Part shown: positions 34,332-42,962 of the stretch, one piece after another
Position numbering within the stretch: the first letter of the stretch is position 1
Layout of the letters: every line of letters starts with the position of its first letter
NCBI RefSeq assembly: GCF_019656655.1
Contig: NZ_BPMV01000001.1
Coordinates: 2,976,001-3,040,000 of the forward strand
Length of the DNA: 64,000 bases
DNA from: Tsukamurella sp. TY48
GTDB taxonomy: Bacteria; Actinomycetota; Actinomycetes; Mycobacteriales; Mycobacteriaceae
Direction of reading: 5' to 3'
Notes under the pieces: model-generated
Databases searched by the model: none
What the model was told of the DNA's origin: nothing
Seen by the model: only the letters and a program-made list of their open reading frames with translations
Made by a program: the position numbers and the translations under genes

Positions 34332-36562
34332 TGCGCTTGCACCTCCCGTTCGGCGGGTGTCGGTATCAGTCCACTGGGTGCGAACAGGTGGCTCGGCACC
34401 GGTTCCTCCTCGGTGAGCGGGCGACCGTTGCCGGTCACGGTGCGGTAGATGGTCCACACCCCCATGATCACCACGACCAGCACCATCACGGCGAAGACGA
34501 TCGACAGCGTGCCCTGGATGAAGGTGTTGCGGACCACGGCGTCGATGGCCTCCGGTGTCTTCGCGGAACCGAAGGAGGTCTTTCCGGCCTCGGCAGCGGC
34601 CTTGAAGTTGCTGTGCTGCTTCCAGTAGCCCACCGCGGGGTCGGAGCTGAAGATCTTCTGCCAGGATGCGGTCATGGTCACGATGAGGTCCCAGACCAGC
34701 GGTATCGCGGGTATCCAGACCCACTTGTAGTAGCCCTTCTTGACCACCACCACGACCACCACGGTGAGCGCCATCGCGGCCAGGAGCTGGTTGGCGATGC
34801 CGAACAGCGGGAAGAGCGTGTTGATGCCGCCCAGCGGGTCGGTCACGCCCATCAGCAGGATGCTGCCCCAGCCGGCCACCACGAGCAGCGATGCGGCCCA
34901 GGCGCCGACGCGCCAGCTGGGGTCCTTGAGGCGCTTGAACGGGCCGCCCAGGTTGCTCAGCGCGTCGGAGACCAGGAACCGTGCCACGCGGGTGCCCGCG
35001 TCCACGGTGGTCAGGATGAACAGCGCCTCGAACATGATCGCGAAGTGGTACCAGAAGGACTTCATCCCGGAGCCGCCGAACACCTGGTGCAGCACCTCCG
35101 ACATGCCGAAGGCCAGCGTGGGCGCGCCACCGGTGCGGGAGACGATCGATTCCTCGCCGATGTCCTTGGCCGCCTGCGACAGTTGCTCTCCGCTGATCGG
35201 ATCTCCGCTCAGTCCCAGGGAATTGACGTAGGTGGCGGCCGTCTCCGCGGTGCCGCCGGTCTTGGCGATCGGCGCGTTCATCGCGAAGTAGAAGTGCTGG
35301 TTGATGATCGACGCGGTGATCAGCGCCATGATCGCGACGAAGGATTCGGTGAGCATGCCGCCGTAGCCGATCAACCGCATCTGGCCCTCCTTCTCCAGCA
35401 GCTTCGGCGTGGTGCCGGAGCTGACCAGGGAGTGGAAGCCGGACAGGGCGCCGCAGGCGATGGTGATGAACAGGAAGGGGAACAGCGATCCGGCGAACAC
35501 CGGACCGTCACCGCGGGTGGCGAAGTCGGACACCGCCGGGGCCTCCATGAGGGGGCGCGCGATGAGGATGCCCACGGCGAGCAGCACGATGGTGCCCACC
35601 TTCATGAAGGTGGAGAGGTAGTCGCGCGGGGCCAGCAGCAGCCATACGGGCAGCACGGAGGCGGCGAAGCCGTAGATGATGATCGCCCAGCTGAGCTGCA
35701 CCGGGGTCAGCGTGAACAGCTCCTTGCCCCAGCTGCTCTCGCCCACGTAGCGGCCGCCGATCACGGCGGCGAGCAGCAGGACGCAGCCGATCAGCGAGAC
35801 CTCGGACACCCGCCCCGGGCGGAGGTAGCGCAGGTACACGCCCATGAACAGGGCGATCGGAATGGTGGCGGCGATGGAGAAGACGCCCCACGGGCTGTGG
35901 CCGAGGGCCTGCACCACGACCAGCGCGAGCACGGCGATGAGGATGGTCATGATCGCCGCGATGCCGATGATCGCGGCGGCGCCGCCCACCGGACCGAGCT
36001 CGTCGCGGATCATCTGGCCCAGCGAGCGGCCGCGCCGCCGGGTGGCGACCCACAGCACCAGGTAGTCCTGCACGCAGCCGGCGACCAGCGCGCCCACGAT
36101 GATCCAGATCGTGCCGGGCAGGTAACCCATCTGTGCGGCGAGCACCGGGCCCACGAGTGGTCCGGCGCCGGCGATGGCGGCGAAGTGGTGCCCGAACAGC
36201 ACCCGCCGGTCGGTGGGCAGGTAGTCGGTGCCGTTCTCGAGGACCTCGGCGGGCGTCGCGTGATCATCACGCGGGCGCACCACTTTCAGCTCGATGAGGC
36301 GCGCGTAGAAGCGGTACCCCACCACGTACGTGCATACCGCGGCGAGCACGAACCACACCGCGTTCACCGATTCGCCGCGGGCCAGCGCGATCATCGCCCA
36401 GGCGACGGCGCCCAGCAGCGCGATGGCGCCGAAGATCAGCTTGTGCTTGGTGGTGATCGGGCTGCGATCGATGATCGCGACCGGCGGCTGCGCCGGATCC
36501 GTGCGGACGTACGTGATGTCGCCGTCGGTCTCCGTGGTCGACGGAGCGGTCGGAGCTGACAC
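34292..36562 (-). CDS. cstA: Carbon starvation CstA-family transporter
   Basis: A 756-residue inner-membrane protein of the CstA/BtsT family, which import pyruvate or peptides when carbon is short. More than fifteen hydrophobic segments are seen. Family landmarks are RRVLFGHHFAAIAGAGPLVGPVLAAQMGYLPGTIWIIVGALVAGCVQDYL near residue 100, SGFHSLVSSGTTPKLLEKE mid-protein and FILTTVDAGTRVARFLV. GTG 36562 follows a strong AGGAGG on the minus strand; ATG 36604 would add 14 residues but has no ribosome site. It pairs with the YbdD-type gene downstream and faces away from the sugar ABC operon. Confidence 0.95.
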   Translation of the reverse strand: MSAPTAPSTTETDGDITYVRTDPAQPPVAIIDRSPITTKHKLIFGAIALLGAVAWAMIALARGESVNAVWFVLAAVCTYVVGYRFYARLIELKVVRPRDDHATPAEVLENGTDYLPTDRRVLFGHHFAAIAGAGPLVGPVLAAQMGYLPGTIWIIVGALVAGCVQDYLVLWVATRRRGRSLGQMIRDELGPVGGAAAIIGIAAIMTILIAVLALVVVQALGHSPWGVFSIAATIPIALFMGVYLRYLRPGRVSEVSLIGCVLLLAAVIGGRYVGESSWGKELFTLTPVQLSWAIIIYGFAASVLPVWLLLAPRDYLSTFMKVGTIVLLAVGILIARPLMEAPAVSDFATRGDGPVFAGSLFPFLFITIACGALSGFHSLVSSGTTPKLLEKEGQMRLIGYGGMLTESFVAIMALITASIINQHFYFAMNAPIAKTGGTAETAATYVNSLGLSGDPISGEQLSQAAKDIGEESIVSRTGGAPTLAFGMSEVLHQVFGGSGMKSFWYHFAIMFEALFILTTVDAGTRVARFLVSDALSNLGGPFKRLKDPSWRVGAWAASLLVVAGWGSILLMGVTDPLGGINTLFPLFGIANQLLAAMALTVVVVVVVKKGYYKWVWIPAIPLVWDLIVTMTASWQKIFSSDPAVGYWKQHSNFKAAAEAGKTSFGSAKTPEAIDAVVRNTFIQGTLSIVFAVMVLVVVIMGVWTIYRTVTGNGRPLTEEEPVPSHLFAPSGLIPTPAEREVQAQWDAQGVARSSGH

Positions 36563-36802
36563 GAGGCCTCCTGGTGGGGACGAGTGGTGATGCGCAGTGG
36601 TCATCGTTTCATCCGGCCGCCCCGGGTGTCGGGGAATCGGCTTCCTCGGCTCGGGAGCGACGGTGCGCGGCGCGCGGGTCCGTGGCCGGGTGCGGCTTGC
36701 GCGGGAGACGTCCGGGAGGGTGACGTCCGGGCGCGCCGAACATCTGATGTGTCCGATGCAAAGCGCGGACAATTCCGCTGTTTTGCGGATTTGTTGGGGG
36801 TG
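36563..36802. other. Intergenic region between cstA and the sugar ABC operon
   Basis: About 240 bases with no supported gene between divergent operons. The direct repeat GACGTCCGGG occurs twice around 36709-36731, and GCGGA-CAAT-TCCGC (36765-36778) is a short inverted repeat, followed by another TGCGGA at 36784-36789. Regulators of either operon could bind here, but none is identified. Confidence 0.5.
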
Positions 36803-36831
36803 TTGACACGCAAACATCCGATCTCTAATGT
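36803..36831 (+). promoter_or_regulatory. Sigma-70 promoter of the sugar ABC operon
   Basis: TTGACA (36803-36808, perfect consensus) and TAATGT (36826-36831) are 17 bases apart, the optimal spacing. It is the strongest classical promoter seen in the window. The short inverted repeat GCGGA/TCCGC lies about 25 bases upstream. Confidence 0.75.
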
Positions 36832-36854
36832 GATCCAGCACACAGAGGAGTTGC

Positions 36855-36920
36855 ATGTCCAACCTGAATGAACGCGTGTCCGCCGCCCTGTCGGTGGCGA
36901 TCGGGGTGGTGGTCCGGTGA
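36855..36920 (+). CDS. Small ORF translationally coupled to the sugar ABC ATPase
   Basis: ATG 36855 follows AGAGGAG with five bases between and opens a 21-residue frame (MSNLNERVSAALSV at its start) that ends at TGA 36918-36920. That stop overlaps the GTG of the ATPase gene by three bases, so ribosomes leaving the small frame could restart on the ATPase. The peptide has no similarity I recognise. It may serve only as a coupling leader, or be a small membrane peptide, as the second half is apolar. Confidence 0.5.
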   Translation: MSNLNERVSAALSVAIGVVVR

Positions 36921-38479
36921 GCGACGACCACGCTCCGGAGCAGGCTGCGGATCAGGCGGCGAGCCCGGCCGGCGGCACGGTCCCGCTGATCCGGATGTCC
37001 GGCGTCACCAAGCGATTCCCCGGCGTCGTCGCGCTCGACGACGTCAGCCTCGAGGTCGCCCCGGGCGAGCGCATCGCCCTCGTCGGGGAGAACGGCGCAG
37101 GCAAGTCCACGCTCATGAAGCTGCTCAGCGGCGTCGAGACCCCGGACGAGGGGACCATCGAGATCGACGGCAACCCCGTGCAGCTGACCTCGCCCGCGCA
37201 CGCACGGTCCCTCGGCGTCAGCATCATCCACCAGGAACTCGGCCTGGTGCCCGATCTCACCGTGGCGCAGAACATCACGCTGGGACGCGAGCGCACCCGG
37301 TTCGGCATCCTCGACAGCCGCGGCACCGTGCGGGAGACCGCGGCCCTGCTGGATCGATTGGGCATGGTGATCGATCCGGATGCCCGGGTCCGCGACCTCA
37401 CGGTGGGCAAGCAGCAGATGGTCGAGATCGCGCGGGCGCTCTCCGAGGACGCCCGTCTGCTCATCCTCGACGAGCCCACGGCCGCGCTCAACGAAGCCGA
37501 GGTGCAGACCCTCTTCGAGCTCATCGACCGGTTCATCACCGACACCACCGGCGTCATCTACATCTCGCACCGGATGGACGAGCTTCCGCGGATCTCCGAC
37601 CGCATCGTCGTGCTGCGCGACGGCACCTACGTCGGGCAGCGCCCCACGGCCACCACCCCGATGCGCGAGATCATCGAGATGATGGTGGGCCGCGAGGTCA
37701 GTGACGAGCGGCGACCCACGGTGCCGGAGAAGCAGGGTGAGGTGGCGCTCAAGGTCGACGGGCTGTGCAGCAAGCACCCGCTCGACGACATCTCCTTCGA
37801 ACTGCACCGCGGCGAGATCCTGGGCTTCGCCGGTCTCATGGGCGCTGGTCGCACCGAACTCGCCCGCGCCATCGTCGGTGCCGATCCGATCACCGCGGGA
37901 ACCATCGAGGTGGCGGGCACCGAGCGTCGTATCGATTCGCCGGCGGTGGCCGCCCGCCTCGGAATCGGCTATCTCTCCGAGGACCGCAAACGCTTCGGCG
38001 CCATCGTCGACCAGACGGTCCGCGACAACATCGCCCTGTCCTCGCTGGCGGCGCACTCGAAGTTCGGCGTGATCCGTGACGGCGAACTCGACACGCTCGC
38101 AACGGAGATGGTCGAGCGGCTCCGGGTGAAGACCCCGTCCATCAAGCAGGCGGTGCGCAACCTCTCCGGTGGTAACCAGCAGAAGGTGATCATCGGGAAG
38201 TGGCTCGCCCGCGACTGCGACATCCTCATCGTCGATGAGCCCACCCGCGGCATCGATGTGGGTGCCAAGGATGAGATCTACCGGCTCCTCGAACAATTGG
38301 CCGCCGCCGGGAAGGCGATCATGGTGATCTCCAGCGATCTTCCCGAGGTGCTCCGGCTGTCCCACCGCATCGCGGTGATGAGCGACGGCAGGCTCGCCAC
38401 CATTCTCGACAGCACCGACGCAACCCAGGAGACGATCATGGAGAACGCCACCCGATTCCACGAGACGGCGGTGAAGTGA
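36917..38479 (+). CDS. Sugar ABC transporter ATP-binding protein (RbsA-type, two domains)
   Basis: A 520-residue tandem ATPase of the RbsA/XylG/MglA type. Domain 1 has Walker A GENGAGKST, signature region LTVGKQQMVEIARAL and Walker B LLILDEPTAAL. Domain 2 has a degenerate Walker A, GLMGAGRTELAR, with NLSGGNQQKVIIGKWLARDCDILIVDEPTRGIDVGAKDEIY. It energises import of a pentose-like or related sugar. GTG 36917 overlaps the small upstream ORF and has no ribosome site of its own, suggesting translational coupling. It is followed by permease and binding-protein genes. Confidence 0.95.
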   Translation: MSDDHAPEQAADQAASPAGGTVPLIRMSGVTKRFPGVVALDDVSLEVAPGERIALVGENGAGKSTLMKLLSGVETPDEGTIEIDGNPVQLTSPAHARSLGVSIIHQELGLVPDLTVAQNITLGRERTRFGILDSRGTVRETAALLDRLGMVIDPDARVRDLTVGKQQMVEIARALSEDARLLILDEPTAALNEAEVQTLFELIDRFITDTTGVIYISHRMDELPRISDRIVVLRDGTYVGQRPTATTPMREIIEMMVGREVSDERRPTVPEKQGEVALKVDGLCSKHPLDDISFELHRGEILGFAGLMGAGRTELARAIVGADPITAGTIEVAGTERRIDSPAVAARLGIGYLSEDRKRFGAIVDQTVRDNIALSSLAAHSKFGVIRDGELDTLATEMVERLRVKTPSIKQAVRNLSGGNQQKVIIGKWLARDCDILIVDEPTRGIDVGAKDEIYRLLEQLAAAGKAIMVISSDLPEVLRLSHRIAVMSDGRLATILDSTDATQETIMENATRFHETAVK

Positions 38480-39489
38480 TGGCCACGCCCACCGCCACCC
38501 GCACGCCCGAGGAGTCCGGCGCCGCCGGCGGGTTCAATCCGATGCACTGGATCCGCGGCCAGATGCAGCAGTTCCTGGCCTTCGTGAGCCTGATCGTGAT
38601 CGTGGTCTTCTTCTCGTTCGCGAGCCCGAACTTCCTGACCGCCAGCAACCTCACGGGCATCCTCGTCGCCTCGGTCACCATCGGCCTGCTGGCGCTGGGA
38701 ACCACAGCGGTGATCATCACCGGCGGCATCGATCTGTCGATCGGTACGGCCATGATCCTGTCCGGGGTCATGACGGGCGTCTTCCTCGTGCACTGGAACC
38801 TGCCGCTGTGGGTCGGCGTGATCGGCGGCGTGCTGTTCGGCGCGTTCATCGGGCTGGTCAACGGCCTGGTGATCTCCTACCTCGGTATCCCGCCGTTCAT
38901 CGCGACCCTGGCCATGATGCTGGTGACCATCGGTGCGGCCCTGGTGATCTCGGGTACCGAACCGATCCGGTTCACCTCGGTCCCCGGGTTCAGCGACATC
39001 GCCAACGCCTCGCTGGTCTCGGGCGCGCGGGTGCCGTTCAGCGTGGTGCTGTTGGCGCTGATGGCGGTGATCGCCGGCTTCGTGCTGGCGAAGACGAAGA
39101 TGGGCCGCTACGCCTACGCGATCGGCAGCAACGAGGAGGCCACCCGGCTGTCGGGTGTGGACGTGCGGTCGTGGAAGGTGGCGATCTACACCTTCTCCGG
39201 CGTCTTCGTGGGGCTCGCCGGCGTCCTCGCCGCGGCCCGCCTCAACTCGGCGCAGCCCACCGGAGGCCAGGGCCTCGAACTGGAGGCGATCGCCGCCGTC
39301 GTGATCGGTGGCACCTCGCTCGCCGGCGGCCGGGGCACCATCACCGGCACCGTGATCGGCATCTTGATCATGAGCGTGCTCACCAACGGCCTGCGGATCA
39401 TGTCGATCCCGCAGGAGTGGCAGTCCATCGCCGTGGGTGCCGTGATCCTCGTGGCCGTCTACATCGACATCGTGCGTAAGCGCACCTGA
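38479..39489 (+). CDS. Sugar ABC transporter permease (RbsC-type)
   Basis: A 336-residue inner-membrane permease with about nine hydrophobic segments. It shows RbsC-family landmarks: SPNFLTASNLTGILVASVTIGLLALG, VIITGGIDLSIGTAMILSGV, IGLVNGLVISYLGIPPFIATLAMM and EAIAAVVIGGTSLAGGRGTITGTVIG. ATG 38479 overlaps the ATPase TGA by one base. The protein forms the membrane channel for the importer encoded by the flanking genes. Confidence 0.95.
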   Translation: MATPTATRTPEESGAAGGFNPMHWIRGQMQQFLAFVSLIVIVVFFSFASPNFLTASNLTGILVASVTIGLLALGTTAVIITGGIDLSIGTAMILSGVMTGVFLVHWNLPLWVGVIGGVLFGAFIGLVNGLVISYLGIPPFIATLAMMLVTIGAALVISGTEPIRFTSVPGFSDIANASLVSGARVPFSVVLLALMAVIAGFVLAKTKMGRYAYAIGSNEEATRLSGVDVRSWKVAIYTFSGVFVGLAGVLAAARLNSAQPTGGQGLELEAIAAVVIGGTSLAGGRGTITGTVIGILIMSVLTNGLRIMSIPQEWQSIAVGAVILVAVYIDIVRKRT

Positions 39490-39531
39490 CCGTCCGTTCG
39501 CATCGTTCACCCCACATCAAGGAGAAATCGC

Positions 39532-40515
39532 GTGTTCACACTGTCTTCCACGCCGCTCCGGCGGCTCGCCCGCGCGGCCACCGTCACCGTCGCCGCGGTG
39601 GCCACGGCCACCGCCCTCACCGCATGTTCCAGCGGTGGTTCCACCAGTAGCAGCGGCGAGATCGCGATCATCTCGAAGGGCTACCAGCATCAGTTCTGGA
39701 AGGCCGTCAACAAGGGCGCCGATGAGTCCGCGAAGGAGCTCGGTAGGACCATCACCTTCGAGGGGCCGGACAGCGAGACCCAGGTCGAGAAGCAGGTGCA
39801 GCTGCTGCAGACCGCACTCGATCGCAATCCCGCGGCGATCGCGATCGCCGCGCTCGATTCCTCCGCCGTGGCGCCGATCCTGCAGCAGGCCAAGGACAAG
39901 GGCATTCCGGTGATCGCCTTCGATTCCGGTGTGGACAGCGATATCCCGGTCACCACCGCGTCGACGAACAACTTCGCCGCGGCCGGTGAGGCGGCCAAGC
40001 GCATGGTCGACCTGATCGGTGGCAAGGGAGAGATCGGCGTGGTGGCGCACGATCAGACCTCGAAGACCGGTGTGGATCGTCGCGACGGCTTCACCGACTG
40101 GATCAAGAAGAACGCGCCCGGCGTGAAGATCGTGGACGTGCAGTACGGCGGCGATCCCGCGAAGGCCGCCGACCTCACCTCGACGATGCTGGAGGCCTAC
40201 CCGAATCTGGCCGGCCTGTACGGCACCAACGAGGGTGCGGCCACCGGTGTGGTGAACGCGGTGCAGCGCAGTGGCAAGCAGAACATCAAGGTGATCGGTT
40301 TCGATTCGGGCGCCGCGCAGATCGACGCGATCAAGTCGGGCCTGATGGCGGGTGCCATCACCCAGAATCCGGTGGGCATCGGCCGCGAGACGGTGGCCGC
40401 CGCGGTGAAGGCGATCAACGGTGAGTCGCTGCCGAAGAACATCGACACCGGCTACTACTGGTACGACAAGACCAACATCGACGACCCGAAGATCTCGGGC
40501 AGCCTCTACCGGTGA
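39532..40515 (+). CDS. Sugar ABC transporter substrate-binding lipoprotein (RbsB-type)
   Basis: A 327-residue lipoprotein. The signal peptide ends in LTAC (Cys about residue 31), followed by a Ser/Gly linker and a type I periplasmic-binding fold: EIAIISKGYQHQFWKAVNKGADESAKELG, then IPVIAFDSGVDSDIP, and GTNEGAATGVVNAVQ. The ligand is probably a ribose-like or other monosaccharide; the binding-site residues do not settle it. GTG 39532 follows AAGGAGAA. No sugar kinase or isomerase lies in the operon, so catabolic partners are elsewhere. Confidence 0.93.
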   Translation: MFTLSSTPLRRLARAATVTVAAVATATALTACSSGGSTSSSGEIAIISKGYQHQFWKAVNKGADESAKELGRTITFEGPDSETQVEKQVQLLQTALDRNPAAIAIAALDSSAVAPILQQAKDKGIPVIAFDSGVDSDIPVTTASTNNFAAAGEAAKRMVDLIGGKGEIGVVAHDQTSKTGVDRRDGFTDWIKKNAPGVKIVDVQYGGDPAKAADLTSTMLEAYPNLAGLYGTNEGAATGVVNAVQRSGKQNIKVIGFDSGAAQIDAIKSGLMAGAITQNPVGIGRETVAAAVKAINGESLPKNIDTGYYWYDKTNIDDPKISGSLYR

Positions 40516-40528
40516 GGGTGGCGGCCCT

Positions 40529-40563
40529 CCGGCGGCGCGGATGCGGGTTGTCCGCGCCGCCGG
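40529..40563 (+). terminator. Long hairpin after the sugar ABC operon
   Basis: CCGGCGGCGCGGA and TCCGCGCCGCCGG form a perfect 13-bp GC stem with a 9-base loop, 14 bases after the binding-protein stop. There is no T run, as is common in high-GC actinobacteria. Confidence 0.7.
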
Positions 40564-40584
40564 GGGAGTGCCGAGGTCGGCACG

Positions 40585-40590
40585 TAGAAT
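40585..40590 (+). promoter_or_regulatory. -10 box of ychF
   Basis: TAGAAT ends eight bases before GTG 40599. Confidence 0.6.
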
Positions 40591-40598
40591 GAGGTCCT

Positions 40599-41672
40599 GT
40601 GAGCCTTACCCTCGGAATCGTCGGACTGCCCAACGTCGGCAAGTCCACCCTGTTCAACGCCCTCACCAACAGTGAGGTGGAGGCGGCGAACTACCCGTTC
40701 GCCACCATCGAGCCGAACGTGGGCGTGGTGAACCTGCCGGACCCGCGGCTGACCCGCCTGGCCGAGATCTTCTCCTCGGAGCGGATCCTCCCGGCAACGG
40801 TGTCGTTCGTCGACATCGCCGGCATCGTCAAGGGCGCGTCCGAGGGCGAGGGCATGGGCAACCAGTTCCTCTCCAACATCCGCGAGGCGGACGCGATCTG
40901 CCAGGTGGTGCGCGTCTTCTCCGATGAGGACGTGGTGCACGTGGCGGGCAAGGTCGATCCGCTCGCCGATATCGACACCGTGGCCACCGAGCTGATCCTG
41001 GCCGATCTGCAGACCATCGAGAAGGCCCTGCCGCGGCTGGAGAAGGACGCGCGCAAGAACAAGGAGCTGGTCGAGACGCTGGAGGCCACCAAGGCCGCGC
41101 AGCTCGTGCTGGAGGACGGCAAGACGCTGTTCGCCGCAGGCTTCGACACCACGCCGATCCGCGAGCTGCACCTGATGACCGCGAAGCCCTTCCTGTACGT
41201 CTTCAACGCCGACGAGGGCGTGCTCACCGATGCCGCCAAGCGCGCCGAGCTGGCCGCCGCGGTCGCGCCCGCCGACTCGGTCTTCCTCGACGCGAAGATC
41301 GAGTCCGAGCTGCTGGAGCTGGACCCCGAGGATCAGGCCGAGATGCTGGAGTCCATCGGCCAGGACGAGCCGGGCCTCGATTCGCTCGCCCGCGCCGGCT
41401 TCCACACCCTGGGCCTGCAGACCTACCTCACCGCCGGCCCCAAGGAGTCGCGCGCCTGGACGATCCGCAAGGGCGACACCGCCCCCAAGGCCGCCGGCGT
41501 GATCCACACCGATTTCGAAAAGGGCTTCATCAAGGCCGAGATCGTCTCCTTCGCCGACCTCGACGCCAACGGCACCATGGCCGCCGCGAAGGCCGCCGGC
41601 AAGGTCCGGATGGAGGGCAAGGACTACGTCATGTCCGACGGTGACGTGGTGGAGTTCCGCTTCAACGTCTAA
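40599..41672 (+). CDS. ychF: Redox-regulated ATPase YchF
   Basis: A 357-residue Obg-family P-loop protein that prefers ATP over GTP and associates with ribosomes. G1 is GLPNVGKSTLFNALT (about residues 8-22), the switch region is NYPFATIEPNVGVV and G3 is DIAGIVKGASEGEGMGNQFL. The NADE motif replaces NKxD (YVFNADEGVL), the basis for ATP preference. The C-terminal TGS-like domain ends VMSDGDVVEFRFNV. It is next to ispH-DUF6542 in mycobacteria but is separated from them here by about 11 kb. Confidence 0.97.
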   Translation: MSLTLGIVGLPNVGKSTLFNALTNSEVEAANYPFATIEPNVGVVNLPDPRLTRLAEIFSSERILPATVSFVDIAGIVKGASEGEGMGNQFLSNIREADAICQVVRVFSDEDVVHVAGKVDPLADIDTVATELILADLQTIEKALPRLEKDARKNKELVETLEATKAAQLVLEDGKTLFAAGFDTTPIRELHLMTAKPFLYVFNADEGVLTDAAKRAELAAAVAPADSVFLDAKIESELLELDPEDQAEMLESIGQDEPGLDSLARAGFHTLGLQTYLTAGPKESRAWTIRKGDTAPKAAGVIHTDFEKGFIKAEIVSFADLDANGTMAAAKAAGKVRMEGKDYVMSDGDVVEFRFNV

Positions 41673-41684
41673 CGCGCGCACGCC

Positions 41685-42293
41685 TCATCGGTCACGCGTC
41701 GTCGGACCCGGATCGAGCAGGGCGTCGAGTGCGGCCTTGGGGCGCGACAAGCCGATCTCGCGGACCCAATTGCGCACGGTGAGGTATACGCCGGCGTCGG
41801 AATCCGCCTCGACGCCGACCGCGTCGATGCCCTGGCTCTCGCACAGGGCGACCGCGCGGCGGAGGTGGAAATCCTGCGTCACCAGGATCGCCTCGTCGAT
41901 GTCGAAGACGGTCTTGGCGCGGGCGCAGGTGTTGTAGGTCGTGACGCCGAACCGGTCGTCGGTGATGGCATCGGCACCGACGCCGCGCTCGACCAGATAC
42001 TTCCGCATCGCGGCCACCTCGTCGCCCTTGGTCGACACCGCGTGACCCGACACCAGAACGCGCTGGGCCCGGCGTTCGCGCAGGATCGTCAGCGCGGTGT
42101 CCAGCCGCTCCCGCAGATACACCGAGGGCTCGCCGTCGCGCACGCGGTCGCCCAACACCACCACCCACTGTCGGGACGCGTTCTGATCGATGCGCGAGCG
42201 GCTCTCCCACTGCACCCAGGCGCTCGAGATCCCGATGACGATGACGACCGCGATCACGATGTACCGAATCAAGCGGCGCAGGGTTGCAAACAC
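41685..42293 (-). CDS. YdcF/SanA-family envelope protein (DUF218)
   Basis: A 202-residue protein with one N-terminal membrane helix (IRYIVIAVVIVIGISSAWV) and an external DUF218 domain. The domain contains WVVVLGDRVRDGEPSVYLRERLDTAL, RVLVSGHAVSTKGDEVAAM and VTQDFHLRRAVALCESQGI. This is the SanA-type layout linked to envelope barrier function. GTG 42293 has TACCCT seven bases upstream on its strand, so a leaderless start is likely. It converges on ychF with 12 bases between stops. Confidence 0.87.
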   Translation of the reverse strand: MFATLRRLIRYIVIAVVIVIGISSAWVQWESRSRIDQNASRQWVVVLGDRVRDGEPSVYLRERLDTALTILRERRAQRVLVSGHAVSTKGDEVAAMRKYLVERGVGADAITDDRFGVTTYNTCARAKTVFDIDEAILVTQDFHLRRAVALCESQGIDAVGVEADSDAGVYLTVRNWVREIGLSRPKAALDALLDPGPTTRDR

Positions 42294-42300
42294 CGGACCG

Positions 42301-42306
42301 AGGGTA
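42301..42306 (-). promoter_or_regulatory. Leaderless -10 box of the YdcF/SanA-like gene
   Basis: On the minus strand TACCCT ends seven bases before GTG 42293. Confidence 0.5.
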
Positions 42307-42347
42307 CTGATCGTCCGGCCGAAGCCGGTGTGGCGACGGCGGTGCCC

Positions 42348-42812
42348 TCAGCGTGGGGTGAGGATGAAGACCCGTGCGCCGCCCTCGAAAGCCCGCCGGA
42401 GGTCCTCAGGATCGGGGGAGCCGTCGGCGCCGAAGCCGATGCCGTTGAACGAGGCGAAGTTCGTGTTGTCGGCGGCGATCACGCCGTACAGCTCGACCAC
42501 GCCGGCCTCGTCGGAGACGACCCGCACGTCGGCGGTCCGACGGTGCCCGGCGAGCTGGATGTCGATCGGTTCACCGGTGCGCAGGTTCTTCCCCCACGCG
42601 AACGGCGACCCGACCAGCAGGTCCCCGTCGTGCTTGGTATAGGCGACGGGCACCTCGAAGACCTTGCCCGACTTCCTCCCCACCACGTACAGCGTGAGCA
42701 GTCGGCCGCCGAGGAATTTCGATGACCCGGGCGCGCGCAGCAGTGTGCGCATCACTGCGTTCATCACTCCTTGCAGCGGCATCGTCTTGGCGGTACCTGC
42801 GCTCCGGCTCAC
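42348..42812 (-). CDS. Deazaflavin(F420)-dependent nitroreductase family protein (DUF385, Ddn-like)
   Basis: A 154-residue split-barrel protein of the DUF385 group that includes mycobacterial Ddn. Features are GRLLTLYVVGRKSGKVFEVPVAY (the usual GRKSGK cofactor-phosphate segment), LLVGSPFAWGKNLRTGEPIDIQLAG and an extended C-terminus. The cofactor is probably F420 or another flavin; the substrate is unknown. GTG 42812 has TACCGT six bases upstream on its strand. Confidence 0.8.
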   Translation of the reverse strand: MSRSAGTAKTMPLQGVMNAVMRTLLRAPGSSKFLGGRLLTLYVVGRKSGKVFEVPVAYTKHDGDLLVGSPFAWGKNLRTGEPIDIQLAGHRRTADVRVVSDEAGVVELYGVIAADNTNFASFNGIGFGADGSPDPEDLRRAFEGGARVFILTPR

Positions 42813-42818
42813 GGTTCA

Positions 42819-42824
42819 ACGGTA
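42819..42824 (-). promoter_or_regulatory. Leaderless -10 box of the Ddn-like gene
   Basis: On the minus strand TACCGT ends six bases before GTG 42812. Confidence 0.5.
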
Positions 42825-42962
42825 GGCCCGCTCACCCCGCTGCGGCTAGGTAGTGATCGAGGAATCCGCGGTTGCGCCGATGTCGAAAAACCTGTCAGGG
42901 GTTCGTCGTATAGATGACGGCACCGGACGGCGGTCGTCGGAAATCGACTATGAGGAATCCCC

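Noticed and set aside
34292-38461. Minus-strand frame of 1389 codons covering cstA and extending through the sugar ABC ATPase region
   Set aside because: Only the cstA part (to 36562 or 36604) reads like protein. The extension is the antisense of the ABC ATPase gene and the promoter region.
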